Shown here one piece after another: positions 15,002-23,093 of a DNA stretch of 64,000 nucleotides. Position 1 is the stretch's first letter, and every line of letters starts with the position of its first letter. Both the position numbers and the translations under genes were made by a program. Location: assembly GCA_026169815.1 (NCBI GenBank), contig JAPFDT010000012.1, forward strand, positions 62,001-126,000, read 5' to 3'. Under the pieces are notes generated by a model. The model did no database searches. It was not told where the DNA came from and worked only from the letters and a program-made list of their open reading frames with translations. The DNA comes from Pseudogracilibacillus sp. (GTDB lineage Bacteria > Bacillota > Bacilli > Bacillales > Amphibacillaceae).

Positions 15002-15024
15002 TTTTCTAGCTAGGGAATTAAAAA

Positions 15025-15047
15025 AGAGCAGGCTGATCTCCTGCTCT
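15025..15047. terminator. Terminator-like hairpin after the repressor gene
   Basis: AGAGCAGG and CCTGCTCT form an 8-bp stem with a 7-nt loop, extended by A-rich and T-rich flanks that also partly pair (GGGAATT/AATTTCCC). It could terminate transcription of the repressor gene. Confidence 0.65.
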
Positions 15048-15060
15048 AATTTCCCAAAAT

Positions 15061-15307
15061 ACAACACATACAACAAACGTAACAGTATTTCTCTATATAT
15101 GTGTATATACGTGTTATAGATATTTTTATATGTATATATTCTATATACTACTTTTTATCTTTTTAGGTTATTTTCTGTTACATCTGTTGTAAGAGGCTTA
15201 TAAAGCTATATCATTAAAGGCTTAGAGCCTACAACAGAATTTATTTTTTCTGTTGGATTGTGTTGTATCTGTTACATTTGTTAAAAAATGGATGTAACGT
15301 AATTTTA
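15061..15307. repeat. Iteron-rich non-coding block, copy B
   Basis: The direct repeat of block A, here between the repressor and the integrase. It keeps the same succession: diverged 9-mers (CAACACATACAACAAACG), the shared ATACGTGTTATAGATATTTT, TCTGTTACATCTGTTGTA (15174-15191), GCCTACAACAGAATTT, TGTGTTGTATCTGTTACAT (15259-15277) and AATGGATGTAACGTAATTTT. The right-hand 100 bp are the most alike. It carries no open frame; it ends about 20 nt before the integrase start. Confidence 0.85.
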
Positions 15308-15328
15308 TTAAAAGAAGGAGGCTTTACA

Positions 15329-16477
15329 TTGTCTGGATATATTAGAAAAAGAGGAAGTAAGTGGTATTATTCTTTTGAAGTGGCCAGCCTTAACGGAACC
15401 AGGAAAAGAGTTGAAAAGGTTGGAGGAACTACTAAGAAAGAAGCGGAACGGGCTTTAAGAAAATCGCTCCAGGAGTATGAAGAAACGGGAGCTATCTTTG
15501 AGCCATCTGAAACAAGTGTAGCTGACTATATGAATTTCTGGCTTGAGGAGTATGTAGCTTTAAACTTAGCCCAGAATACGTATGATAACTATGAAATGGT
15601 TATACGGCTGCACATTAACCCAGCAATAGGCAAGAATAGACTGAGTGCTACGGCTCCAGAGACGTTGCAAAAATATATAAACGATAAGCAGAGAGATGGA
15701 TATGCAAGAAAAACTTTATCCATCCATCATTCCATTTTAAATAGTGCATTTAAGCAAGCAGTTCATCCGTACAAGCTTATAAGAGAAAATCCTATGCAAT
15801 ATGTCTACATCCCTAGAAAGAAACGGGAACAGACTACAAGAGAAGATTTAAAGATACTCTCTTTACCAGATATTCAAAAGGTTATAGATTTTATAGGCAG
15901 AGTTAATACTTTCTACATCCCCTTTATGATTGGTTTTCATACTGGCATGAGAAGAGGAGAAGTCTGCGGCTTAAAATGGGATATGGTTGATTTAGATAGA
16001 GGAACAATTGAAGTAGATAAAGCAATGTCTCATAAAGATGAAGAAGGGAACTGGGTTCTTGGTCCACCTAAAAATAACAGTTCTTACCGTAAGTTCTTTA
16101 TGGGTGAAACATTAACTGCAATATTAAAAGAGCATAGGTTGCAGCAGAAGAAAAACAAGCTGCGGTATGGTAATCACTATATTGATAATGACTTTGTATG
16201 CACGAAAGAGAATGGAGAGTTCGTTTCACCATATAGCATTAAATGGAGCTGCGATAACATTAAAAAGAAAATAGGTGTTGATATGGGTTTCCATTCCCTT
16301 CGCCATACACATGCTACCCTTTTATTAGAGCGTGGGGCTCCAATAAAGGATATTCAAAAAAAGCTAGGCCATGCAAGGGCATCAATTACAATTGATACCT
16401 ACTCACACCTTACTGAAAAGATGCAAGATGAAACAGTCGATATTCTGAATGATCTTTCCAGTAAGTTAAACTTTTAG
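15329..16477 (+). CDS. Tyrosine-family phage integrase
   Basis: A 382-residue site-specific recombinase. The N-terminal AP2-like arm-binding domain reads GYIRKRGSKWYYSFEVAS, a SAM-like core-binding domain follows (about 60-165), and the catalytic domain has Arg208 in TGMRRGE, Lys248, His322 and Arg325 in HSLRH, His348 in GHA and the nucleophile Tyr358 in DTYSH. The TTG at 15329 was chosen because AAGGAGG lies just upstream; the frame is open to 15260 but that part lies in block B. The gene faces lepA and stands at the prophage boundary, as expected. Confidence 0.94.
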   Translation: MSGYIRKRGSKWYYSFEVASLNGTRKRVEKVGGTTKKEAERALRKSLQEYEETGAIFEPSETSVADYMNFWLEEYVALNLAQNTYDNYEMVIRLHINPAIGKNRLSATAPETLQKYINDKQRDGYARKTLSIHHSILNSAFKQAVHPYKLIRENPMQYVYIPRKKREQTTREDLKILSLPDIQKVIDFIGRVNTFYIPFMIGFHTGMRRGEVCGLKWDMVDLDRGTIEVDKAMSHKDEEGNWVLGPPKNNSSYRKFFMGETLTAILKEHRLQQKKNKLRYGNHYIDNDFVCTKENGEFVSPYSIKWSCDNIKKKIGVDMGFHSLRHTHATLLLERGAPIKDIQKKLGHARASITIDTYSHLTEKMQDETVDILNDLSSKLNF

Positions 16478-16481
16478 CCTG

Positions 16482-16522
16482 TTTGCCTACATCAAGACCA
16501 ATGTAGGCAAAATGTAGGCAAA
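16482..16522. repeat. Integrase arm-type repeat / hairpin next to attachment region
   Basis: TTTGCCTACAT (16482-16492) is an exact inverted copy of ATGTAGGCAAA, which occurs twice in tandem at 16501-16511 and 16512-16522. Three copies of an 11-mer directly after the integrase gene look like arm-type binding sites; the inverted pair could also act as a terminator. Confidence 0.6.
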
Positions 16523-16572
16523 GCTGATATTTCAAGAAAATTTATTTTTAAGAAGTCAATTGTATCAAGGGC

Positions 16573-18381
16573 TTAGTCGTTTTCCAACTCTAAAACGGAC
16601 ATAAACGCTTCTTGTGGAATTTCAACGGAACCAACCATTTTCATTCGTTTTTTACCTTCTTTTTGTTTCTCTAATAACTTTCTTTTTCGCGTTACGTCTC
16701 CACCGTATAATTTAGCTGTAACATCTTTTCGGACAGCTCGGATATTAGATCTTGCAATAATTTTATTTCCAACAGCAGCTTGAACTGGTACTTCGAATTG
16801 CTGTCTAGGAATTAATTCAGTTAATTTCTCAACAATCTGTCTACCACGATTTGCACTAAAGTCTTTATGAATAATCATTGATAAAGCGTCAATTGACTCA
16901 CCATGTAATAAAATATCCATCTTCACTAAGTCAGATGAACGATTACCGATAAATTCATAATCTAAAGATGCATATCCTTTTGTATTAGACTTTAATTGAT
17001 CAAAAAAGTCAAAAACAATTTCTGATAATGGTAAATCATACATGATATTGACACGAATATCATCTAAATATTGCATATCAATAAATTGTCCACGTTTACG
17101 CTGACATAACTCCATTACAGGTCCAACGAAATCATTAGGTACCATGATAGACGCTTTTACAAATGGTTCTAGAACATCTTCTATTAACGTTGGATCTGGC
17201 ATAAATGAAGGGTTATCAACTTGTAAAACTTCTCCATCTGTTTTAACAATTTCATAAATAACACTTGGTGCCGTCATAATTAAATCAATACCAAATTCAC
17301 GTTCAATTCGTTCTTGAATAATTTCCATATGAAGTAATCCTAAAAATCCAGAACGAAACCCAAAACCTAATGCTTGAGATGTTTCAGGCTCATATTGTAA
17401 TGCTGCATCATTTAATTCTAAACGCTCTAAAGCATCACGTAATGGATTATAATCCTCTGAGTTTACTGGATACAATCCACAATATACCATCGGATTTAAT
17501 TGTCGATATCCTGGTAAAGGATCAGTTGCGCCATTTACAGCATGTGTGATGGTGTCTCCAACTTCTGTATCTTTTACCTCTTTAATAGCTGCGGTTAAGT
17601 AGCCGACATCTCCAACAGATAATATTTTTTGACTAATTGGCTTCGGTGTATGTACGCCAACTTCAATGACTTCATACTCTTTTTCATTTGCCATCATTTT
17701 AATTTTATCACCTGGTTTTACTTGACCATCTTTCACGCAGATGGAAGCAATAACACCTTGATAAGGGTCATAAACCGAGTCAAAAATTAAACTTTTCAAC
17801 GGTTCATCAACACTTCCAGCTGGTGGTGGGATAACGTCCACGATTCGTTCTAAGATTTCATCAATTCCGATGTTTTCTTTTGCAGAAGCTAATATAACAT
17901 CATCAGGATCAATCCCAACAATATCTACTAACTCTTGAGTAACTCGTTCTGGATCAGCGTTTGGTAAGTCGATTTTATTAATAACAGGAATTATTTCTAA
18001 ATCACTATCTAGCGCTAAATAAACGTTTGCTAAAGTTTGTGCTTCAATTCCTTGTGCAGCATCGACAACTAAAATAGCTCCTTCACAAGCTGCAAGACTG
18101 CGTGACACTTCATAGGTAAAGTCTACGTGTCCTGGAGTATCGATTAAGTGAAACACATAGTCTTCACCTGCGTTACTTTCATATTCTAATTGTACTGCAT
18201 TTAATTTAATCGTAATACCGCGCTCACGCTCTAAATCCATTCCATCTAAAAACTGTTCTTTCATTTCTCTATCAGTTAATGCTTTTGTATTTTCTAAAAT
18301 TCGATCTGCTAGTGTTGATTTTCCATGATCAATATGAGCAATGATCGAAAAATTACGTACATTTTCTTGTCTTTTTTCCAT
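16573..18381 (-). CDS. lepA: Elongation factor 4 (LepA)
   Basis: A 602-residue translational GTPase that back-translocates stalled ribosomes. G1 is AHIDHGKST (about 15-23), followed by RGITIKL, DTPGH and NKIDLPN; the C-terminal domain ends [13 protein letters not shown]. The ATG follows GTAGGAGTGAGC. Order with yqxA, spoIIP and gpr is as in Bacillus. Normally hemW follows; here the prophage is inserted right behind the stop codon. The last few codons may therefore be phage-derived if the att core overlaps the gene end (inference). No clear terminator follows apart from the arm-repeat hairpin. Confidence 0.97.
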   Translation of the reverse strand: MEKRQENVRNFSIIAHIDHGKSTLADRILENTKALTDREMKEQFLDGMDLERERGITIKLNAVQLEYESNAGEDYVFHLIDTPGHVDFTYEVSRSLAACEGAILVVDAAQGIEAQTLANVYLALDSDLEIIPVINKIDLPNADPERVTQELVDIVGIDPDDVILASAKENIGIDEILERIVDVIPPPAGSVDEPLKSLIFDSVYDPYQGVIASICVKDGQVKPGDKIKMMANEKEYEVIEVGVHTPKPISQKILSVGDVGYLTAAIKEVKDTEVGDTITHAVNGATDPLPGYRQLNPMVYCGLYPVNSEDYNPLRDALERLELNDAALQYEPETSQALGFGFRSGFLGLLHMEIIQERIEREFGIDLIMTAPSVIYEIVKTDGEVLQVDNPSFMPDPTLIEDVLEPFVKASIMVPNDFVGPVMELCQRKRGQFIDMQYLDDIRVNIMYDLPLSEIVFDFFDQLKSNTKGYASLDYEFIGNRSSDLVKMDILLHGESIDALSMIIHKDFSANRGRQIVEKLTELIPRQQFEVPVQAAVGNKIIARSNIRAVRKDVTAKLYGGDVTRKRKLLEKQKEGKKRMKMVGSVEIPQEAFMSVLELEND

Positions 18382-18521
18382 TGTTTAGTGCTCACTCCTA
18401 CCATTCATACCTCAATTATAACGCACTTATTACTTTTACAAGTATATCAATTGAACACTTTTGTTTCAATCTATATCAATTGTTTTTATTCATCACTTCA
18501 TTTTCCTTTAGTAATAATGGA

Positions 18522-18797
18522 CTAAAAAAAAAGTTCAACAAATTGATAAAGCACTCGCATACCAAAGTCATAAATAGTTATGACAACATTTTCAAACCAT
18601 GAAGCTGCTTGATAGATCGGCAATTCATCATCAGTGGGTTGTAATTGTGCTTCATCTATTTCAATAATAGGGTATGTTTCCTCTACTGACGTTTCTGTAA
18701 CCACTGGAGCAACGCTTGCTGTATCTTTTGCTCCATAAGAAACACCGCCTAAAAAGATAAACATACTTAATAATAATATAAGTATTGTTCTTCCCAT
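18522..18797 (-). CDS. yqxA: YqxA-like (DUF3679) protein
   Basis: A 91-residue protein with an N-terminal hydrophobic signal or anchor (about residues 4-22, TILILLLSMFIFLGGVSYG) and a short polar remainder ending in a hydrophobic helix. In Bacillus a DUF3679 protein, YqxA, occupies this place between spoIIP and lepA; the assignment depends mainly on that position. The ATG follows GGAGGGCTTATCG, 12 nt after the spoIIP stop. Function unknown, probably linked to sporulation. Confidence 0.68.
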   Translation of the reverse strand: MGRTILILLLSMFIFLGGVSYGAKDTASVAPVVTETSVEETYPIIEIDEAQLQPTDDELPIYQAASWFENVVITIYDFGMRVLYQFVELFF

Positions 18798-18809
18798 CGA
18801 TAAGCCCTC

Positions 18810-19961
18810 CTACTGATTCACTTTTTCCGCTTCCATGTACAGTTCACTAAATGATTCAGCTAAAACATCAGCTGTCCGATACATTTCTTCTAAAGTATTT
18901 TCATGTCCACCAACTTCTATTAATACAGATGTTTCTAGTAAGTCTTGATTATATACCCCATTGGAATTAGCGCCTTCTTTAGTTACGATACCTTTACTTA
19001 AACCTGGATATTTATCTTCTATTATATAATGTAAGTCAGTAGCTATTTCTAAGTTTTTTTCATAATTTTTATGTTCGGCACCTATAACAAATAGTAAGGA
19101 GGCATAATCTTCATCATCAATATTTTTCACTGTTTTATCCCGTGGCAAACTATCGCGATGAATGTCAAATACATATTTAATTGCTTTATTATTTGCCAAT
19201 GCTTCTTCTACTACTGGTCTAGATGCATCATAAGATTGATGAAACTTCCAACCTTTCTCATGTAAAACATTCATAATATCAGTATCATCAACTAGTGATT
19301 TTATTCCATAATCTTCTAATGATTCAGCTAAGCGATCACTCACTTTTGTTATATTGACCTCTTCATGATACGCATGATTCGCTTTTGTCTCCTCAGGTAA
19401 ATGGGGTAAAAAGGATTCTCTATTATGACTATTATATAAAAAGACAACAGCATCTTCGTTGTCATCTATTTCTTTTATTGGTTCCTTTTCTTCTTCTTCC
19501 TCTGCTACTGCTTTACGTTTTTCCAACACATCTTCTAGTGGTGGGCCTGATTCATGGGACAATAAATTGACCTCGTCCATTCCTTCACCTGCTATAATAA
19601 TTTCATTTTCATATGTTGAAAAACCCGGTATTTCATAACCTAGTAAACTTTTAACATCATTTATTTTTATACTTGTCATCACTTCAAACACAACTGTAGG
19701 TAATGACTTTCGTTCGTTTTGTGATATCGTTGCTGTATCAAAAGCGCGACTTTCCATGCGTATTAAAGTAAGAAATATTGACTGTTCAAAATTACTCGTC
19801 CATGATGAAAAAAATGAAGAGGCTAATCGTGATGAAGGTTTTGAAGTTGTCATCATTCCAATGACTGTAAATAATAATATGTGTGCAATGAGTAATATAA
19901 TAATGTGTTTATATCCTTTTTTAAGAGAAACTATCATTTTATCAATCCAACGTTGTAACAT
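18810..19961 (-). CDS. spoIIP: Stage II sporulation protein P, cell-wall amidase/endopeptidase
   Basis: A 383-residue forespore-engulfment hydrolase that acts with SpoIID and SpoIIM. One transmembrane segment (about residues 18-37, HIIILLIAHILLFTVIGMM) anchors it; the catalytic domain shows FLYNSHNRESF, FDIHRDSLPRD and VLIEVGGHENTLEE, which hold the likely zinc-binding His and Glu residues. ATG 19961 was chosen over a TTG at 19973 because GGTGG precedes it. It lies downstream of gpr as in Bacillus, where it is a sigma-E-controlled gene. Confidence 0.93.
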   Translation of the reverse strand: MLQRWIDKMIVSLKKGYKHIIILLIAHILLFTVIGMMTTSKPSSRLASSFFSSWTSNFEQSIFLTLIRMESRAFDTATISQNERKSLPTVVFEVMTSIKINDVKSLLGYEIPGFSTYENEIIIAGEGMDEVNLLSHESGPPLEDVLEKRKAVAEEEEEKEPIKEIDDNEDAVVFLYNSHNRESFLPHLPEETKANHAYHEEVNITKVSDRLAESLEDYGIKSLVDDTDIMNVLHEKGWKFHQSYDASRPVVEEALANNKAIKYVFDIHRDSLPRDKTVKNIDDEDYASLLFVIGAEHKNYEKNLEIATDLHYIIEDKYPGLSKGIVTKEGANSNGVYNQDLLETSVLIEVGGHENTLEEMYRTADVLAESFSELYMEAEKVNQ

Positions 19962-20041
19962 TGTATCCACCAACTTTACTCTATTTTACAAGTTTGTAAT
20001 CTATCTAAATCTATGTAGCAAAAACTAGATTTAGAACAAAA

Positions 20042-20079
20042 AAAGACATAACTAGTTAAATCAGCACTGTTATGTCTTT
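20042..20079 (-). terminator. Terminator after gpr
   Basis: On the minus strand AAAGACATAAC pairs with GTTATGTCTTT and is followed by a T run, just after the gpr stop codon. Confidence 0.75.
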
Positions 20080-20084
20080 ATTTT

Positions 20085-21185
20085 CTACCTCGTATAATTT
20101 GCTTGGTCTTCCGTGGATACTTTTTCATGCAATGCTGCATTTATTGCTCTAGCTACGACAAATGCCATGTCATTCATAAAACTATCTACTTCTTTCGGGG
20201 TGACAATTAAATTTCTGCCAAGAGGAGTTAATACATCTTCTAATAAGTTTCTTTTTTCAGCTTCTGTTAAATTGCCGATTAATCCTAAAAACGTCTGCCG
20301 TTCTGATGCTTCTGGTAAATCTTTATCCGTTAAATTTTTATGCTGTACTGACATGGCCGATGATAATAAGGCCCGTTTCGGTTTTCCTTTTTCATTCCAT
20401 TCTCTTCCCATATGTTTTAATACGTAATCTAATGTATCACTAGCTATCGTTACAGCATCGACAACTGTCGGTACGCCAATAGCAATGACAGGAATACCTA
20501 ATGTTGTGTAACTTAATTCTTTCCGGTGATTACCTACACCTGAGCCTGGATGAATGCCTGTATCTGTTAATTGGATTGTTTCATTTATTCTTTCAATGGA
20601 TCTTGAAGCAAGTGCATCGACAACAATGACAAATTCAGGTTGAAATTGTTGAATAACACTTAAAACAATATCACTTGTTTCCATTCCAGTTACTCCCATT
20701 ACCCCAGGCGAAATAGCTGCGACTGGTCGATAACCACCGTGTACTGTTTCATATTCTAATTCGAACAAATGATTCGTTACCATTACTTTTTCAGTTGTCA
20801 TTGGTCCTAATGCATCTGGGGTAACATTCCAATTTCCTAAGCCAACAATTAATCCTTTTGCTTCCTCAGAAACTTCTGCTTCTTGTAATAAATACTCAAT
20901 TTCTTTTGCCAATACAGTTGTAGCATGCATTTGTTTTTCTGTATCTTGCTCTTTTACTCCATCAGCGTAAATCGTAATATATGTCCCGGGTTTTTTTTGT
21001 AAAGCTTCTTCCCCTTCTTTTGAGATTGTTATTGTGTTAATCTTTATATCGCTTTCGACTTTATCTTTTATCGTCACTCCCGGAACTTGATCATCTTTCT
21101 CAGTTTGTTCTACGTACATATCTTTTGCTTCAACTGCTAAATCTGTTCGTACCGAATAAAATGATTTATCTTTTTCCGTTCCGAT
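20085..21185 (-). CDS. gpr: Germination protease GPR (spore protease)
   Basis: A family A25 aspartic-type protease that degrades small acid-soluble spore proteins at germination; made as a zymogen. About 367 residues. Landmarks: VRTDLAVEA near the N-terminus, LIVGLGNWNVTPDALGP, VVDALASRS and TGIHPGSGVGNHR. The start is unusual. A near-perfect ribosome site AAAGGAAGTGA stands 5 nt before an in-frame ATC (21185), which matches the usual N-terminal length; GTG 21194 overlaps that site and upstream starts lack one. The gene diverges from rpsT, as in Bacillus. Confidence 0.92.
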   Translation of the reverse strand: MGTEKDKSFYSVRTDLAVEAKDMYVEQTEKDDQVPGVTIKDKVESDIKINTITISKEGEEALQKKPGTYITIYADGVKEQDTEKQMHATTVLAKEIEYLLQEAEVSEEAKGLIVGLGNWNVTPDALGPMTTEKVMVTNHLFELEYETVHGGYRPVAAISPGVMGVTGMETSDIVLSVIQQFQPEFVIVVDALASRSIERINETIQLTDTGIHPGSGVGNHRKELSYTTLGIPVIAIGVPTVVDAVTIASDTLDYVLKHMGREWNEKGKPKRALLSSAMSVQHKNLTDKDLPEASERQTFLGLIGNLTEAEKRNLLEDVLTPLGRNLIVTPKEVDSFMNDMAFVVARAINAALHEKVSTEDQANYTR

Positions 21186-21252
21186 ATATCTCACTTCCTT
21201 TTTGTTTAATATGATATAGTATGGACAGAATGACAGATTAAATGTATAATTA

Positions 21253-21281
21253 TTGAAGTATGATGCTTTATTTGATAAAAT
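21253..21281 (+). promoter_or_regulatory. Candidate rpsT promoter
   Basis: TTGAAG (21253-21258) and TAAAAT (21276-21281) are 17 nt apart, about 90 nt before the rpsT start, inside the divergent region with gpr. Confidence 0.55.
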
Positions 21282-21373
21282 ATTCCTGTCCAAAGGTATC
21301 GTTTGTTACATACAACGAACATGAAGATGAATAGAAGTAATCAAATGGACTTTTAATTCGAGGAGGTGACCTC

Positions 21374-21640
21374 ATGGCTAATCTAAAATCTGCTGTTAAA
21401 CGTATTAATACGAATAATAAGAAGAGAGCGCGTAATCAAAACGTTAAATCTGAAATGCGTACTCATATTAAAAAAGTAGAAGCATTAATCGAAGCTAACG
21501 ATGTAGATAATGCAAAAACTGCATACCAATCTACATCACGAGTCATTGACAAAGCTGTTCAAAAAGGTGTTATTCACCAAAACAATGGTAACCGTCAAAA
21601 ATCGCGCTTAGCACAAAAGTTAAAAAACGTTAGTGCATAA
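21374..21640 (+). CDS. rpsT: Small ribosomal subunit protein S20
   Basis: An 88-residue, Lys/Arg/Asn-rich protein starting MANLKSAVKRINTNNKKRARN, the typical bS20 N-terminus that binds 16S rRNA; the end reads KSRLAQKLKNVSA. The ATG follows GAGGAGGTGA. It is convergent with holA, with a shared bidirectional terminator, as in Bacillus. Confidence 0.97.
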   Translation: MANLKSAVKRINTNNKKRARNQNVKSEMRTHIKKVEALIEANDVDNAKTAYQSTSRVIDKAVQKGVIHQNNGNRQKSRLAQKLKNVSA

Positions 21641-21643
21641 CAA

Positions 21644-21669
21644 AAAACGATCCTTTATTGGATCGTTTT
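21644..21669. terminator. Bidirectional terminator between rpsT and holA
   Basis: AAAACGATCC and GGATCGTTTT form a 10-bp stem with a 6-nt loop and T runs on both sides; it serves rpsT and possibly holA, whose stop lies at its edge. Confidence 0.85.
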
Positions 21670-22690
21670 ATTTTTTTGCAGTAAGTTCATATAATAACAA
21701 CTCAAATGCGATACTTTTATCCATTATTCCACGCTTTATCTTCGTATCAACATTCGTTAATTCATTAATAATTTGCGATAAACGTGCTTGATTAAAATAT
21801 TTACTACGCTCGACAGCTAATTTGACAACATATGGATGAACTTTTACTTCACTTTGAATTTGTTGCAATGGATAGCCTTTATCCTTCAATAATTTAACTT
21901 GGAAAATAACACGGAATTGATAAGCTAATAAAGCAATCATACCTATAGGCTCTTCATTCACTTTCTCTAAGTCTTTAAAAATCTTTATTGCGTGATGAAG
22001 ATTTCTCGTCAACACTGCATCGACTAATTGTAACGCATTATATGTATTTGATGGAGAAATAACATCATCAGCAATTGCTTTTGTGACGGTCTTTCCTTTA
22101 CCTACATGCAAGGCTAATTTTTCCATTTCCTTTTGTAGCATATATAAGTTACTAGCAAATTCTGATTCTAATAACATATACGTCTCATCAGTTAGATCGA
22201 TTTCTAATGACCTTGCAATATCATGCATCCAACTTCGTAATGCTTTTTCCTTTAATGGTTGGCAATCAATTACTGTCGCTTGTTTATGTAGCTTTTTCGT
22301 AATACTTTTTCGTCGGTCAACCTTTTCATAAGGAGCAATTAAAACAAGTACTGTAAACGGCACAGGTTGTTCTAAGTATCTTTCTAATACAGTAATATCA
22401 TGTGTAACCAATGACTTTTCTGGTGTTGTTTTAAGAAACCCTGGATGATAAGCAAAAATCACTTTTTTCTCAGAGAAAAACGGAAAGGTTTCCGCATCAG
22501 CTACAACATCTTGAATAGACGTTTCTAACAAATCATAAGTTGTTATATCTTCTGTCTCTTCTCCTTTTACAACATCAATCAAAGCTAATTTAAACTGTTC
22601 TACTATAAAATATTCTGGTCCGCTTAACAAATAAACGTCTTTCACATCATTTTTCTTTATATTATTTACAATTTGATTAAAGTTACTCAT
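21668..22690 (-). CDS. holA: DNA polymerase III delta subunit
   Basis: A 340-residue clamp-loader subunit that opens the beta ring. Features: YLLSGPEYFIVEQFK at the start, DVVADAETFPFFSEKKVIFAY, and the C-terminal region (QLVDAVLTRNLHHAIKIF, IGMIALLAYQFRVIF). The delta subunit lacks a working Walker A, as here. The ATG follows AAAGGGATGAATAA. It stands between yqzM and rpsT, the usual Bacillus place. Confidence 0.93.
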   Translation of the reverse strand: MSNFNQIVNNIKKNDVKDVYLLSGPEYFIVEQFKLALIDVVKGEETEDITTYDLLETSIQDVVADAETFPFFSEKKVIFAYHPGFLKTTPEKSLVTHDITVLERYLEQPVPFTVLVLIAPYEKVDRRKSITKKLHKQATVIDCQPLKEKALRSWMHDIARSLEIDLTDETYMLLESEFASNLYMLQKEMEKLALHVGKGKTVTKAIADDVISPSNTYNALQLVDAVLTRNLHHAIKIFKDLEKVNEEPIGMIALLAYQFRVIFQVKLLKDKGYPLQQIQSEVKVHPYVVKLAVERSKYFNQARLSQIINELTNVDTKIKRGIMDKSIAFELLLYELTAKK

Positions 22691-22888
22691 TTATTCATCC
22701 CTTTTACTACCTTTTTCCATTAACATGCTTACTTTTACATATAAATCATAGCAAATTTTTATAAACATTGATATAATTTACAACATACAATTGTTATATT
22801 ACTTTTATTTTAGGGTAAAGTAGTAATATCACTAGATTTAATGTGCTTTTTAATTTATAATATTAAATAGATACAGGAGGGACATACT

Positions 22889-23020
22889 ATGAACGAATTT
22901 GAAAATAACCCAGCTAAAAAAACGAACGATGTACCACATGCAATCCAAGGATTTGTTTATTCCCTTGTATTTTTCATGGTAATTTTCGTAATCGGATCAG
23001 CAATTAGCTTCATTAACTAA
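22889..23020 (+). CDS. yqzM: YqzM family small membrane protein
   Basis: A 43-residue protein with one transmembrane segment (about residues 22-41, VYSLVFFMVIFVIGSAISF). The ATG follows ACAGGAGGGACATACT. Sequence and place between holA and comEC identify it as YqzM, a conserved small protein of Bacilli without assigned role. A strong hairpin follows. Confidence 0.85.
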   Translation: MNEFENNPAKKTNDVPHAIQGFVYSLVFFMVIFVIGSAISFIN

Positions 23021-23036
23021 TCATTACATAGTAAAA

Positions 23037-23072
23037 ACAGAGGAGCTATTCACTTAAGAATAGCTCCTCTGT
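23037..23072. terminator. Terminator between yqzM and comEC
   Basis: ACAGAGGAGCTATTC and GAATAGCTCCTCTGT form a 15-bp stem with a 6-nt loop followed by seven T. It serves yqzM and may serve comEC from the other side. Confidence 0.88.
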
Positions 23073-23093
23073 TTTTTTATTTAGAAGTCATTA

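Larger units (their letters stand above)
1..16522. mobile_element. Prophage, right end (early region and integrase), left end outside window
   Basis: A continuous block of phage genes: SNF2 helicase, VRR-NUC, VapE, family-A polymerase, DUF2800, DUF2815, Cro/CI pair and tyrosine integrase. All but the last two genes are on the minus strand with ATGA-type overlaps. It ends between the integrase stop (16477) and the lepA stop (16573). The host gene order resumes at lepA. Structural and lysis genes are not in the window, so they should lie to the left. The right boundary is approximate because the att core cannot be defined without the other end. Confidence 0.93.

Noticed and set aside
2182-15307. 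Blocks A and B as insertion-sequence ends
   Set aside because: They are direct, not inverted, repeats and the enclosed genes are ordinary phage genes with no transposase.
15260-15328. Longer N-terminus for the integrase
   Set aside because: This part lies in repeat block B; the AAGGAGG site fits TTG 15329 and the arm-binding domain begins there.
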